Assembly: GCF_008369105.1 (NCBI RefSeq)
Contig: NZ_VINQ01000005.1
Coordinates: forward strand, 62,001-126,000
Source: Aquicoccus porphyridii
GTDB taxonomy: Bacteria > Pseudomonadota > Alphaproteobacteria > Rhodobacterales > Rhodobacteraceae
Length of the DNA: 64,000 nucleotides
Direction of reading: 5' to 3'
Positions 33,276 to 40,828 of the stretch are shown here, one piece after another. The notes below the pieces were generated by a model, which did not search any database, was not told the origin of the DNA, and worked only from the letters and a program-made list of their open reading frames with translations. Made by a program: the position numbers and the translations under genes. Position 1 is the stretch's first letter, and every line of letters begins with the position of its first letter.

Positions 33276-36006
33276 GACCCGCCTCCCCCATTGCCGCCTT
33301 CAGCCGCCCGGGCGTCACCGGCAGCCGCCGCATCTGCACACCCGTCGCATCGCGGATCGCGTTCAAGACCGACGGCGCGGTGGGAATGAGCACATGCTCG
33401 CCCAGCCCCTTCGCCCCGTAAGGCCCATGCGCGTCCGGCTCCTCGATGATCAATGTCTCGACCGGCGGCATGTCACCCACCGTCGGAATGAGGTAATCAT
33501 GCAGGTTCTCGGTCCGCCCCGGCAGGTATTCCTCCATCAGCGCCATGCCCATCCCCTGCGCGATTCCGCCCTCGACCTGCCCTTCGATCAACAGCGGATT
33601 GACCGCGTGACCCACGTCATGCGCGGCCACGAATTTCACCGGCTTCACCGTGCCCAGCTTTGTGTCCACCTCAAGCACGCACAAATGCGCGGCATATCCG
33701 AATTGCGCATAGGGCTCGCCCTGCCCGTTCGCATCAAGCGGCTTGGTCGGCGGGTCGTAACTCTCGGCCACGCGCATCACGTAGCCCTCGGCATCCGTCT
33801 CAAGCGTGGCCAACTCGATCCGCTCGGCGCGCGCACCCTCGCGCACCTCGACACCGCCCTCGCCCGGCACGATCACCGCGTCCTCGCCCGCATTGACGCG
33901 CTGCAATATCTGCGCGCGCAACGCCTCACCGGCCAGCCGCGCGGCATTGCCCGACACGAAGGTCTGGCGCGAGGCCGATGTCTTGCCCGCATCCGGCGTC
34001 ACATCCGTATCGCCCCCCACCAGATCGAGCCGTGAGACCGGTACGCCCAGCGCGGTCGCGAAGATCTGCGCGATCACCGTGTTCGCCCCCTGCCCGATAT
34101 CCGCCGCACCCTGGTGCAACACGATCCGCCCATCCGCCCGCACCCCCGCCTTGATGGTCGAGGGGTTGGGCAGCGAGGTGTTGCCACAACCATACCAGCC
34201 TGCGGCGACGCCCACGCCGCGCCGCACCGGACCATCGCCCGCGTTCACCTGTGCCGCCTTGGCGCGCTCGGCCTGCCACGCGGGCCGCAGCGCCTCCAAA
34301 CAGGCGCGAATGCCCACGCCCTGCGCGAATACCTGTCCGCAAACCGTCGGCACGCCATTCGCCAGCGCGTTTCGGATGCGAAACTCCAGCCGGTCGATCC
34401 CCAACCGGTCGGCCAGCTCGTCGAACAGGCTCTCCTGCGCCACCGCCGCCTGCGGCACGCCAAAACCGCGAAACGCCCCCGAAGGCGGGCAATGGGTGTG
34501 AATGCCCTTCGCCTCGGCCCGGTAATCGGCCACCGCATAAGGCCCCGAGGCATGCACCGGCACCCGGTTCGCCACGGTTGGCCCCCAACTCGCATAGGCC
34601 CCGGTGTTGAAAATTCCATCGAACCGCAACCCCGAAATCCGCCCCTCGGCATCGGCCCCGATCCGCACGTTCATCCGCGACGGGTGCCGCTTGGTCGTGG
34701 ATTGCATCGATTCCGTCCGCTCATAGGTGATTCGCACCGGTCGCCCGGTCTTGAGCGCCGCAATCGCCAGAAAGGGCTGCACCGACACGTCGAGCTTTGA
34801 GCCAAAACCCCCGCCCGTCGCCGTCGGCACCACCCGGATGCGCGCGCGCTCCATGCCCAGAACCTGCTCCAGCGTGTCGAGATCCATCACCGGCGCCTGG
34901 GTGCAGGCATGCACCTCGACCCGGCCCTCCACAACCTGCGCGAACCCGGCCTCGGGCTCGATATAGGCATGTTCCACGAACCCGGTCTCGAACTCGCCCT
35001 CGGCCACCACATGCGCCCGCTCCAGCGCCGCCCCGACATCGCCATGCGCAACAAAACCGCCGCACATCACGTTGCCCGCGCGGGCAACGTGCAGTTGCGG
35101 CGCACCATCCGCCATCGCCTCGGCCATGCCCTGCACATCCGGCAAAACCTCCCACTCGACCGGGAACCGCGCCGGATCGAACTGCGCCATGACCTCGGCC
35201 GTGCCAACGACCGCCGCCACCGCCTCGCCGCGAAACCGCGCCACGCCCTCGGCAAAGACCGGCTGATCGACGAACCCCGGGATCGTGCCAAAGAGGTTCA
35301 CCCCCGGCACATCGCTTGCCGTCAGAACCGCCTCGACCCCCTCGCGCGTGGCAAAGCCATCCAGATCGCCAAGGACAAACCGCGCATGGGCATGCGGGCT
35401 GCGGATCACCTTGATGACCAGCGCATCAGCCGTTGCCACGTCATCGCCGAACCGCTCCGCGCCCGTCACCTTCACCCGACCATCCAGCTTTTCGATCGCC
35501 GCGCCCATATGCCCGTCGGCATCCACGACCGCGCCCGGCGCACGGCCCATCACCGCGTCGATGATTTTCCGATACCCGGTGCAACGGCACAAAACCCCGC
35601 CCAGCGCATCCATCACCTCACCCTCGCTGGGCCGCGGCGCCTCGCGCAGCAGCGCCACCGCCGAGACCATCATGCCCGGCGTGCAGATCCCACATTGCGC
35701 CGCGCCCTGTCCTTCGAAGCGCCGGGCCAGATCGGCGGCCAGCGGCTCGCGCGCCACCAGCCCCGCCAATGTCTCGACCTCGGCCCCCGCCGCCTGCTGC
35801 GCAGGCATCAGGCAGGCACAAACCGGCGCGCCATCGACCAGCACCGTGCAGGCCCCGCAATCGCCGGCATTGCAGCCAACCTTCACATCCCGCGCGCCCA
35901 GCCGCTCGCGCAGGGCCTCGCTCAACCGCTCGCCCACCCGTGGCGCCAGCCGCACATCGCGCCCGTTGAGGCGAAACATCGTCTCCGCATCCACCCGCTT
36001 ATCCAT
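33268..36006 (-). CDS. Molybdenum hydroxylase, fused [2Fe-2S] and Mo-binding subunits (xanthine dehydrogenase family)
   Basis: A 912-residue protein. Residues 1-about 150 are the iron-sulfur subunit: Cys45, Cys50, Cys53 and Cys65 (CNAGDCGAC) for the first [2Fe-2S] cluster, QCGICTPGM and LCRCTGYRK for the second. Residues about 175-905 are the molybdopterin subunit with GGGFGSK, SGAFRGFGVPQ, GQGANT and the catalytic Glu in KGLGEH. Such enzymes hydroxylate N-heterocycles with water; nicotinate to 6-hydroxynicotinate would fit. I use the ATG at 36006, which has GGGGAG upstream and overlaps the FAD gene stop by eight bases; ATG 36021 would place that site inside the gene. The subunit fusion is uncommon. 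Confidence 0.9.
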   Translation of the reverse strand: MDKRVDAETMFRLNGRDVRLAPRVGERLSEALRERLGARDVKVGCNAGDCGACTVLVDGAPVCACLMPAQQAAGAEVETLAGLVAREPLAADLARRFEGQGAAQCGICTPGMMVSAVALLREAPRPSEGEVMDALGGVLCRCTGYRKIIDAVMGRAPGAVVDADGHMGAAIEKLDGRVKVTGAERFGDDVATADALVIKVIRSPHAHARFVLGDLDGFATREGVEAVLTASDVPGVNLFGTIPGFVDQPVFAEGVARFRGEAVAAVVGTAEVMAQFDPARFPVEWEVLPDVQGMAEAMADGAPQLHVARAGNVMCGGFVAHGDVGAALERAHVVAEGEFETGFVEHAYIEPEAGFAQVVEGRVEVHACTQAPVMDLDTLEQVLGMERARIRVVPTATGGGFGSKLDVSVQPFLAIAALKTGRPVRITYERTESMQSTTKRHPSRMNVRIGADAEGRISGLRFDGIFNTGAYASWGPTVANRVPVHASGPYAVADYRAEAKGIHTHCPPSGAFRGFGVPQAAVAQESLFDELADRLGIDRLEFRIRNALANGVPTVCGQVFAQGVGIRACLEALRPAWQAERAKAAQVNAGDGPVRRGVGVAAGWYGCGNTSLPNPSTIKAGVRADGRIVLHQGAADIGQGANTVIAQIFATALGVPVSRLDLVGGDTDVTPDAGKTSASRQTFVSGNAARLAGEALRAQILQRVNAGEDAVIVPGEGGVEVREGARAERIELATLETDAEGYVMRVAESYDPPTKPLDANGQGEPYAQFGYAAHLCVLEVDTKLGTVKPVKFVAAHDVGHAVNPLLIEGQVEGGIAQGMGMALMEEYLPGRTENLHDYLIPTVGDMPPVETLIIEEPDAHGPYGAKGLGEHVLIPTAPSVLNAIRDATGVQMRRLPVTPGRLKAAMGEAGHA

Positions 36007-36844
36007 CACAGGACTCCCCATTGGCCTGCCGAACCACCCGTCCGATCAACTCGGCCACGGCCTCCAGCCGATAGGCCCCGCTGCCGCGCACATCGTCGAT
36101 CGGCGAAAGCGGCTCCAGATGCGCCGCCGTCACCGCGACATCGCCCACCGTCCCGACCAGCGCCGCCTCCAGCGCGGGCAAACGCCGCGCCACCGGCGAA
36201 CAGGCCCCCACGGCCACGCGGGCATGATCGATCCGCCCGGCCCCATCACGGGCGATCACCACCCCCACCATCACGATGGAAATCACGAGGTAAGCCCGGC
36301 TGCCCAGCTTGGAAAACGCGCCCCGCGCACCCTCGGGCGGTTCGGGCAGGTGCAGCGCCACAACCATCTCGCCGGGCGCCAGATCGACCTGCCGCACGCC
36401 CATGATGAACCGCTCCAACGGCACCACGCGCCGCCCCTCGGCGCTTGCGATCTCGACCTCGGCCCCAAGGGCGAGCAGCGGCGGCACGCCATCCGCCGCG
36501 GGCGAGCCGTTCACAAGGTTGCCCGCCACCGTCCCGGCATTCTGAATCTGGACCGATCCAACCTCGCGCGCCGCCGCCCTGAGCCCGTCAAAGGCGGGCG
36601 GCAGATCGGCCCGCACCACGTCGGACCATCGCGTCGCGGCCCCGATGCGCCAGCCACCGTCCTGCCGCGCGATGCCGCGCAAACCGTCGATCCGGGTCAG
36701 GTCCAGAAGACTCTCCCGCGGGCCGCCCGCGGACAGGCCGGGATAGAAATCCGTCCCCCCCGCCACGGGCCGAACACCCCCACGCGAGAGGATGTCCAGC
36801 GCCTCGCCCAGATCGCCGGGCGCGAAATATTCGATTTGCGACAT
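35999..36844 (-). CDS. FAD-binding subunit of the molybdenum hydroxylase
   Basis: A 281-residue CO-dehydrogenase-flavoprotein-type protein. FAD-binding motifs are VAGGTDFYPG near residue 30 and QIQNAGTVAGNLVNGSPAAD near 105-125; the C-terminal part is the usual CutM domain. It passes electrons from the Fe-S clusters to NAD or another acceptor. It is the first gene of the coupled run FAD subunit, Mo subunit, reductase, UPF0280, DUF1185, DUF1185. A good promoter (36891-36920) lies just upstream. Confidence 0.92.
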   Translation of the reverse strand: MSQIEYFAPGDLGEALDILSRGGVRPVAGGTDFYPGLSAGGPRESLLDLTRIDGLRGIARQDGGWRIGAATRWSDVVRADLPPAFDGLRAAAREVGSVQIQNAGTVAGNLVNGSPAADGVPPLLALGAEVEIASAEGRRVVPLERFIMGVRQVDLAPGEMVVALHLPEPPEGARGAFSKLGSRAYLVISIVMVGVVIARDGAGRIDHARVAVGACSPVARRLPALEAALVGTVGDVAVTAAHLEPLSPIDDVRGSGAYRLEAVAELIGRVVRQANGESCDG

Positions 36845-36872
36845 TGTCGGGCCCCCTGTCGGACCGGTTTTG

Positions 36873-36892
36873 ATTATCGTTCGTGTGCTAAT
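36873..36892. promoter_or_regulatory. Candidate operator, copy 1 (hydroxylase operon)
   Basis: ATTATCGTTCGTGTGCTAAT, an imperfect 20-bp dyad (ATTA...TAAT ends). It covers the expected transcription start just downstream of the -10 hexamer. It matches 16 of 20 bases of the sequence at 38285-38304 ahead of the enamidase gene. The MarR protein encoded at 24550 is a candidate binder. Confidence 0.5.
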
Positions 36893-36920
36893 GGTATGCG
36901 CGAGATTCGAGTCGTGTCAA
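36891..36920 (-). promoter_or_regulatory. Promoter of the hydroxylase-reductase operon
   Basis: On the minus strand TTGACA (36920-36915), an 18-base spacer and TACCAT (36896-36891); the start codon of the FAD subunit lies 47 bases further. The -35 is a perfect consensus match. Confidence 0.65.
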
Positions 36921-37028
36921 AATTTTTCGAATTCTTTTTTGCATGATCGGGGCAACGGCCGCTGCTTTAACCATTTTCGGGCCGAAAATTGCTGCAACGC
37001 GGCGGTGCACGGATAACAGCCGGGGCGC

Positions 37029-37074
37029 AGCCGGATATCACCCCCCGACTTTTCCACCAAGAATCGCGTTAACC
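37029..37074 (+). repeat. Intergenic repeat, copy 2
   Basis: AGCCGGATATCACCCCCCG (37029-37047), GAATCGCG (37061-37068) and GTTAACC (37068-37074) repeat the block at 20319-20364 with different spacing. It lies just after the enamidase stop codon. The 241-base gap 36845-37085 otherwise holds the operon promoter and TTTAACCATTTTC at 36966. Confidence 0.55.
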
Positions 37075-37085
37075 CCACCGTGCGC

Positions 37086-38267
37086 TCATACGGGCGCCGT
37101 GCCTTTGGTGACCTCGGGCAGGTGCTGCGCGGGCGGCGTGTTGCGGCTGCGCCCGCTGCGCGGCACCCCCTCGATCACCGTCATGCCCACCCCCGGAAGG
37201 TTGCCAAGTTGCACGGATTCAAGGATATTTTTCCCCGGCGCGTGCTGGGCCTGGTCCATCAGGACGAAATCCGCGGGCCGCCCCACTTCCATCAACCCCT
37301 GGTCCAGCTCGCGCTGCCGCGCGGTGTTGCCATTGGCAAAGCAGAACGCCACCTCGGCAGGCACGTCTCCGAGGCTCGACAACATCGCCACCATGCGAAG
37401 GATTCCAAGGGGTTGCACCCCCGAACCCGCCGGCCCATCCGTGCCGAGGATAAGCCGATCCATCTGCTTCAACTCCCGCGCGGTGTTGAGCGTCAGAAGG
37501 GCCGCACGCTCATTGCCGTTATGCACGATCTCAAGCCCCGCCTGGCAGCTTTCGCACAGGCAGATGATCTGATCGTCGGGCAATGCCGAATGCCCGCCAT
37601 TGATATGCCCGATCACGTCCGTGCCGGTCTCAAGCACCATGTCGGCGTCGATAAGCCCCGATCCGGGGATCGACGGCCCGCCGGTGTGGATCGTCGATTG
37701 GATGCCGTATTTGCGTGCCCAATCAACCATTTGGCGCGCGGTCTTGCCATCCTTCACCGTGCCGAGTCCGACCTCGCCCAAAAGCGTGACACCGGCGTCG
37801 GCCATCTCCTTGAAATCCTCTTCGACCATGCCATGCTCGATCACCGGCGCACCGGCCATCACCTTCATGCCCGAGGGTCGGAAATTCTCGTACCAACGCT
37901 GTGCCGCGATCGCCATCGCCTTGAGGCCGACAATATCCTTGGGCCGCCCCGGCATATGCACTTCGCCCGCCGAAATGAGCGTGGTGACACCCCCGTGCAG
38001 GGTCGAATCGATCCAGTGCAACTGCTGCTGGCGCGGCGTGTAATCGCCCACCACCGGGTGCACATGGCTGTCGATCAAACCCGGCGCGATGGTCACGCCA
38101 TGCGCGTCGATCTCGGTCTGCGCGTCCTCGCAGTTAAGATCTTTTTCATACCCGATTGCTTTGATGATCCCATCTTCGGCAATCACGCAATCCCCGTCGA
38201 GAATCGGTTCCTCCATCTTGCCCGAAAGGATCAACCCGATATTCCGAATGACAAGCTTGTCAGCCAT
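37086..38267 (-). CDS. Enamidase-like amidohydrolase
   Basis: A 393-residue cytosolic amidohydrolase-superfamily enzyme. Metal ligands: DSHVHP (HxH), the Glu in GEVGLGT, His in IHTGG and HINGGHSA, and Asp in GTDGPAGSG. The blocks SAGEVHMPGRPKD, HTGGPSIPGSG, HINGG and the C-terminal SRNTPPAQH closely follow the enamidase of Eubacterium barkeri, which opens 1,4,5,6-tetrahydro-6-oxonicotinate to 2-formylglutarate and ammonia. The ATG at 38267 has AGGAGG upstream. It directly supports a nicotinate-type reductive pathway together with the reductase-like gene at 31797. Confidence 0.82.
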   Translation of the reverse strand: MADKLVIRNIGLILSGKMEEPILDGDCVIAEDGIIKAIGYEKDLNCEDAQTEIDAHGVTIAPGLIDSHVHPVVGDYTPRQQQLHWIDSTLHGGVTTLISAGEVHMPGRPKDIVGLKAMAIAAQRWYENFRPSGMKVMAGAPVIEHGMVEEDFKEMADAGVTLLGEVGLGTVKDGKTARQMVDWARKYGIQSTIHTGGPSIPGSGLIDADMVLETGTDVIGHINGGHSALPDDQIICLCESCQAGLEIVHNGNERAALLTLNTARELKQMDRLILGTDGPAGSGVQPLGILRMVAMLSSLGDVPAEVAFCFANGNTARQRELDQGLMEVGRPADFVLMDQAQHAPGKNILESVQLGNLPGVGMTVIEGVPRSGRSRNTPPAQHLPEVTKGTAPV

Positions 38268-38284
38268 CTGCACACCCTCCTGCT

Positions 38285-38304
38285 GTTATCGTTAGTGTGC
38301 AAAC
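38285..38304. promoter_or_regulatory. Candidate operator, copy 2 (enamidase gene)
   Basis: GTTATCGTTAGTGTGCAAAC, sharing a 17-of-20 core with copy 1 when aligned one base inward. It overlaps the -10 position of a possible promoter (TTGACG at 38323-38318 on the minus strand). Adjacent GCAAA-CGCT-TTTGC (38299-38312) also resembles a LacI-type half-site pair. Confidence 0.5.
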
Positions 38305-38333
38305 GCTTTTGCGATTCCGTCAAGCCCGTAACA

Positions 38334-39395
38334 TCACCCGCCCCAGGTTGTTTCCAACACGCGTAGCCAGTTGCCATGCGCGATCTTCTCGATCCGTGCC
38401 TCGGCATACCCATGCGCACGCATCGCCTCGATCAGCGCGGGCAGCCCGGCAACCGATCCGATCTCTTCGGGCACCACCGCGCCATCGAAATCCGAACCGA
38501 GCGCGACATGATCCTCGCCCATCCGCCCGATCATGTGATCAAGATGGTCAAGCATCACCGCAAGCGGCATCTGGGCTCGCATCTGCCCATCCCGGCGCAG
38601 GAACCCGGTGGCAAAGTTGAGCCCGACAACCCCGCCCGACCGCGCCACCGCATCAAGCTGCGCATCGCTCAGGTTGCGCGCCTGCGGGCAGAATGCATAG
38701 GTGTTGGAATGCGTTGCAATCAAAGGTTTTTCACTGATTTCGGCCACATCCCAAAAGCCCTTTTCGTTGAGGTGGCTGAGGTCAAGCATGATCCCCATCG
38801 CGTCACAGCGCCGGACCAGTCGCTTGCCATCCTCGGTCAGTCCCGGGCCGACATCCCCGGTCGACGGATATCGGAACGGCACCCCCTCGCCCCAGATCGT
38901 CGGCCGGCTCCACACCGGCCCGAGCGAGCGCAGACCCGCGGCGTAAAGCACGTCGAGCACATGAAACTCCGGGTCGATCGCCTCGGCCCCCTCGATATGC
39001 ATCACGGCCGCCATTTCGCCCGCGCCCATCGCGGCACGGATATCTGCCACGCTGCGGCAGATGCGCAAGGCGCCCTCGGCCTCGAGCTGCATCAGGAGCG
39101 CCGCCATCTCCATCACCACCGGCAGCGCCGCCTCCTGCGGCACCGGGTCGGGCAGTGGCAGGTCATATTCGGGCTTGTCCATCTCGGCCTTCATTTCCGC
39201 AAGGTCCAGCGGCGACGGCACGAAGATCGCGAAGAACCCGCCCGCGAATCCCCCCGCGCGCGCCTTGGGCAGGTCGACGTGAAAATCGCTCCCCTCGCGG
39301 AAAAGCCGGGTCGCGGGTCGCCCGCCCGCCCCGCGCAATTTCAAAAGAACGTCGTTATGCCCGTCGAATACGGGCACGGGTTTCACGCTGGCCAT
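38334..39395 (-). CDS. Membrane dipeptidase (peptidase M19)
   Basis: A 353-residue dinuclear zinc dipeptidase. Motifs: DGHNDVL (HxD ligands), HIEGAEAI (bridging Glu), LSHLNEKGFWD, ATHSNTYAFC and GSDFDG. No signal peptide is seen, so cytosolic. The ATG at 39395 is preceded by AGGTGGGGG; a GTG at 39407 lies within that ribosome site. Bacterial M19 enzymes accept L,D- and D-amino acid dipeptides and related amides. It is 67 bases upstream of the enamidase start and could be cotranscribed, but a functional link is unproved. Confidence 0.9.
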   Translation of the reverse strand: MASVKPVPVFDGHNDVLLKLRGAGGRPATRLFREGSDFHVDLPKARAGGFAGGFFAIFVPSPLDLAEMKAEMDKPEYDLPLPDPVPQEAALPVVMEMAALLMQLEAEGALRICRSVADIRAAMGAGEMAAVMHIEGAEAIDPEFHVLDVLYAAGLRSLGPVWSRPTIWGEGVPFRYPSTGDVGPGLTEDGKRLVRRCDAMGIMLDLSHLNEKGFWDVAEISEKPLIATHSNTYAFCPQARNLSDAQLDAVARSGGVVGLNFATGFLRRDGQMRAQMPLAVMLDHLDHMIGRMGEDHVALGSDFDGAVVPEEIGSVAGLPALIEAMRAHGYAEARIEKIAHGNWLRVLETTWGG

Positions 39396-39459
39396 GTCTG
39401 CCCCCACCTGCTGTTGCCTGTCGGGGCAGACTAGGGCGCGCGCGGCACCGTGCCAATGG

Positions 39460-40440
39460 CTATTCCGGCACGCAGATCCTGCCCGCCAACGCGGCCCTGA
39501 CCGTGCGCCACAACAGGCCCATGATGATCACGCACAGCGCGATCAGAAGCCCCCCACCGACAAGGCGATGCGCCCCCGACCCCGTGAGCTCGGCAAAACG
39601 GAAACTGGCAATCGTGGCGGCGGCAAAGGGAAAGCTCAGCGCCCAGAAACTCAACGTGAAATCCAGCCGCAGGATGCGCGGCAGTTGCACCAGGACGATC
39701 ACGGTAAAGAAATAGGCCCCGTTGATCAGGATGCGCGCAAAGGCATCGACCTCACCGGTCAGGTGCAGCCACGCCACGAAGGCCACCGCCGGCGGCGCGA
39801 TCAGGATGACCAGCGTCGGCTGCAAGCGCCCGGGCAAGGGATCGTGGAAAATCAATCGGTTGATCACCAGCGTCAACAACACCAGCCAGAAGATCAACCC
39901 GACGGACATGAAATACCAACTGATCTCGACATAGCCGAACGGCACGCCCGCAACCGGCACGATCACGTTGCCCACCGCCGGAATGAACCATGCCGGGTTG
40001 AGCATCCCGTGCTGGAAACTGCGCGTCCCGATCCAGCTCGTCACCACCGCGATGGTCAGCACGAACTGAAGCGCCATGCCAAGCAACCACATGCCCTCGG
40101 CCAGCCCCGCGTTGCGCGGCATCGTCGCCGTCGCCAGCAGCAGCAGGGAAATCGAGATCGCAGGAAAGAACAAAAGCCGCACCGGATGCTTCCACTCGGC
40201 CACCACCGCGCCGGGGTATATCGCGGCCTTGGCGACATAGCCCGCCGTGATCAGCCCGAACAGAACGAAGGTGAAGAGGTAAAGCCCGGTCGAGATCTGC
40301 GGCCCCATGCCAAAGGCAGCTTCGCCCGCGTGCATGGCCAGCGTCAGCCCCGCTATGCCCATCACCATGCCGAAAAGCGGCACCGGGTAATGCTCAAGCC
40401 GGTTCACAGGTTCCGCCTTGGCCTGCGCTGCATCCGTCAT
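39460..40440 (-). CDS. SLAC1/TehA (TDT) family anion transporter
   Basis: A 326-residue inner-membrane protein with about ten hydrophobic helices. The N-terminal LEHYPVPLFGMVMGIAGLTLA and the WFIPAVGNVIVPVAG segment are typical of the tellurite-resistance/dicarboxylate/SLAC1 family, whose members export sulfite, anions or C4-acids. The start is set at the ATG at 40440, with GGGAA upstream; ATG 40455 is possible. It follows DUF5368 by 17 bases and the SQR-like gene beyond, so sulfite or another sulfur anion is a reasonable substrate. Confidence 0.85.
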   Translation of the reverse strand: MTDAAQAKAEPVNRLEHYPVPLFGMVMGIAGLTLAMHAGEAAFGMGPQISTGLYLFTFVLFGLITAGYVAKAAIYPGAVVAEWKHPVRLLFFPAISISLLLLATATMPRNAGLAEGMWLLGMALQFVLTIAVVTSWIGTRSFQHGMLNPAWFIPAVGNVIVPVAGVPFGYVEISWYFMSVGLIFWLVLLTLVINRLIFHDPLPGRLQPTLVILIAPPAVAFVAWLHLTGEVDAFARILINGAYFFTVIVLVQLPRILRLDFTLSFWALSFPFAAATIASFRFAELTGSGAHRLVGGGLLIALCVIIMGLLWRTVRAALAGRICVPE

Positions 40441-40457
40441 GCCATCGTTTCCCATGC

Positions 40458-40817
40458 TCAATCGTCGCTGGCTTCGGGGCCCTTGATCAATGCTTGCATG
40501 GTATAAACGAGGATCGCAATCCCGATCGCCCCCGCCACGGCCACGCCCATCAAGACGATCACGTCAATCGGCCCGCCGATATCGCGAAAGCCCGAGCTGG
40601 TCACCTTCTGCACGAACAACACCGCCGCCACCGCGCCCACCGGCATCGACAATTGCGCCAGCAGGAACTTGCGCATCGACATCGAGCGGTCGCGGATCAG
40701 CACATAAATATAGGCCACCGTGATCAGCGCCGCGACCACGACCATCGCCCAGAACAGGCCCCGGCCGAACATCTCTTCCCAGACGGCGATCAGGGTCTCG
40801 AATGTGAGTTCTTTCAT
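40458..40817 (-). CDS. DUF5368 membrane protein
   Basis: A 119-residue protein with three hydrophobic segments at about 22-42, 53-70 and 83-108 (MVVVAALITVAYIYVL; VGAVAAVLFVQ; VIVLMGVAVAGAIGIAILVYT). I recognise the DUF5368 arrangement beside sulfide-reductase-like flavoproteins and SLAC1 proteins in Rhodobacterales. It is 11 bases downstream of the flavoprotein gene, suggesting it anchors that periplasmic enzyme or helps electron transfer to quinone. Function not established. Confidence 0.75.
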   Translation of the reverse strand: MKELTFETLIAVWEEMFGRGLFWAMVVVAALITVAYIYVLIRDRSMSMRKFLLAQLSMPVGAVAAVLFVQKVTSSGFRDIGGPIDVIVLMGVAVAGAIGIAILVYTMQALIKGPEASDD

Positions 40818-40828
40818 CGTCCGTCTCC

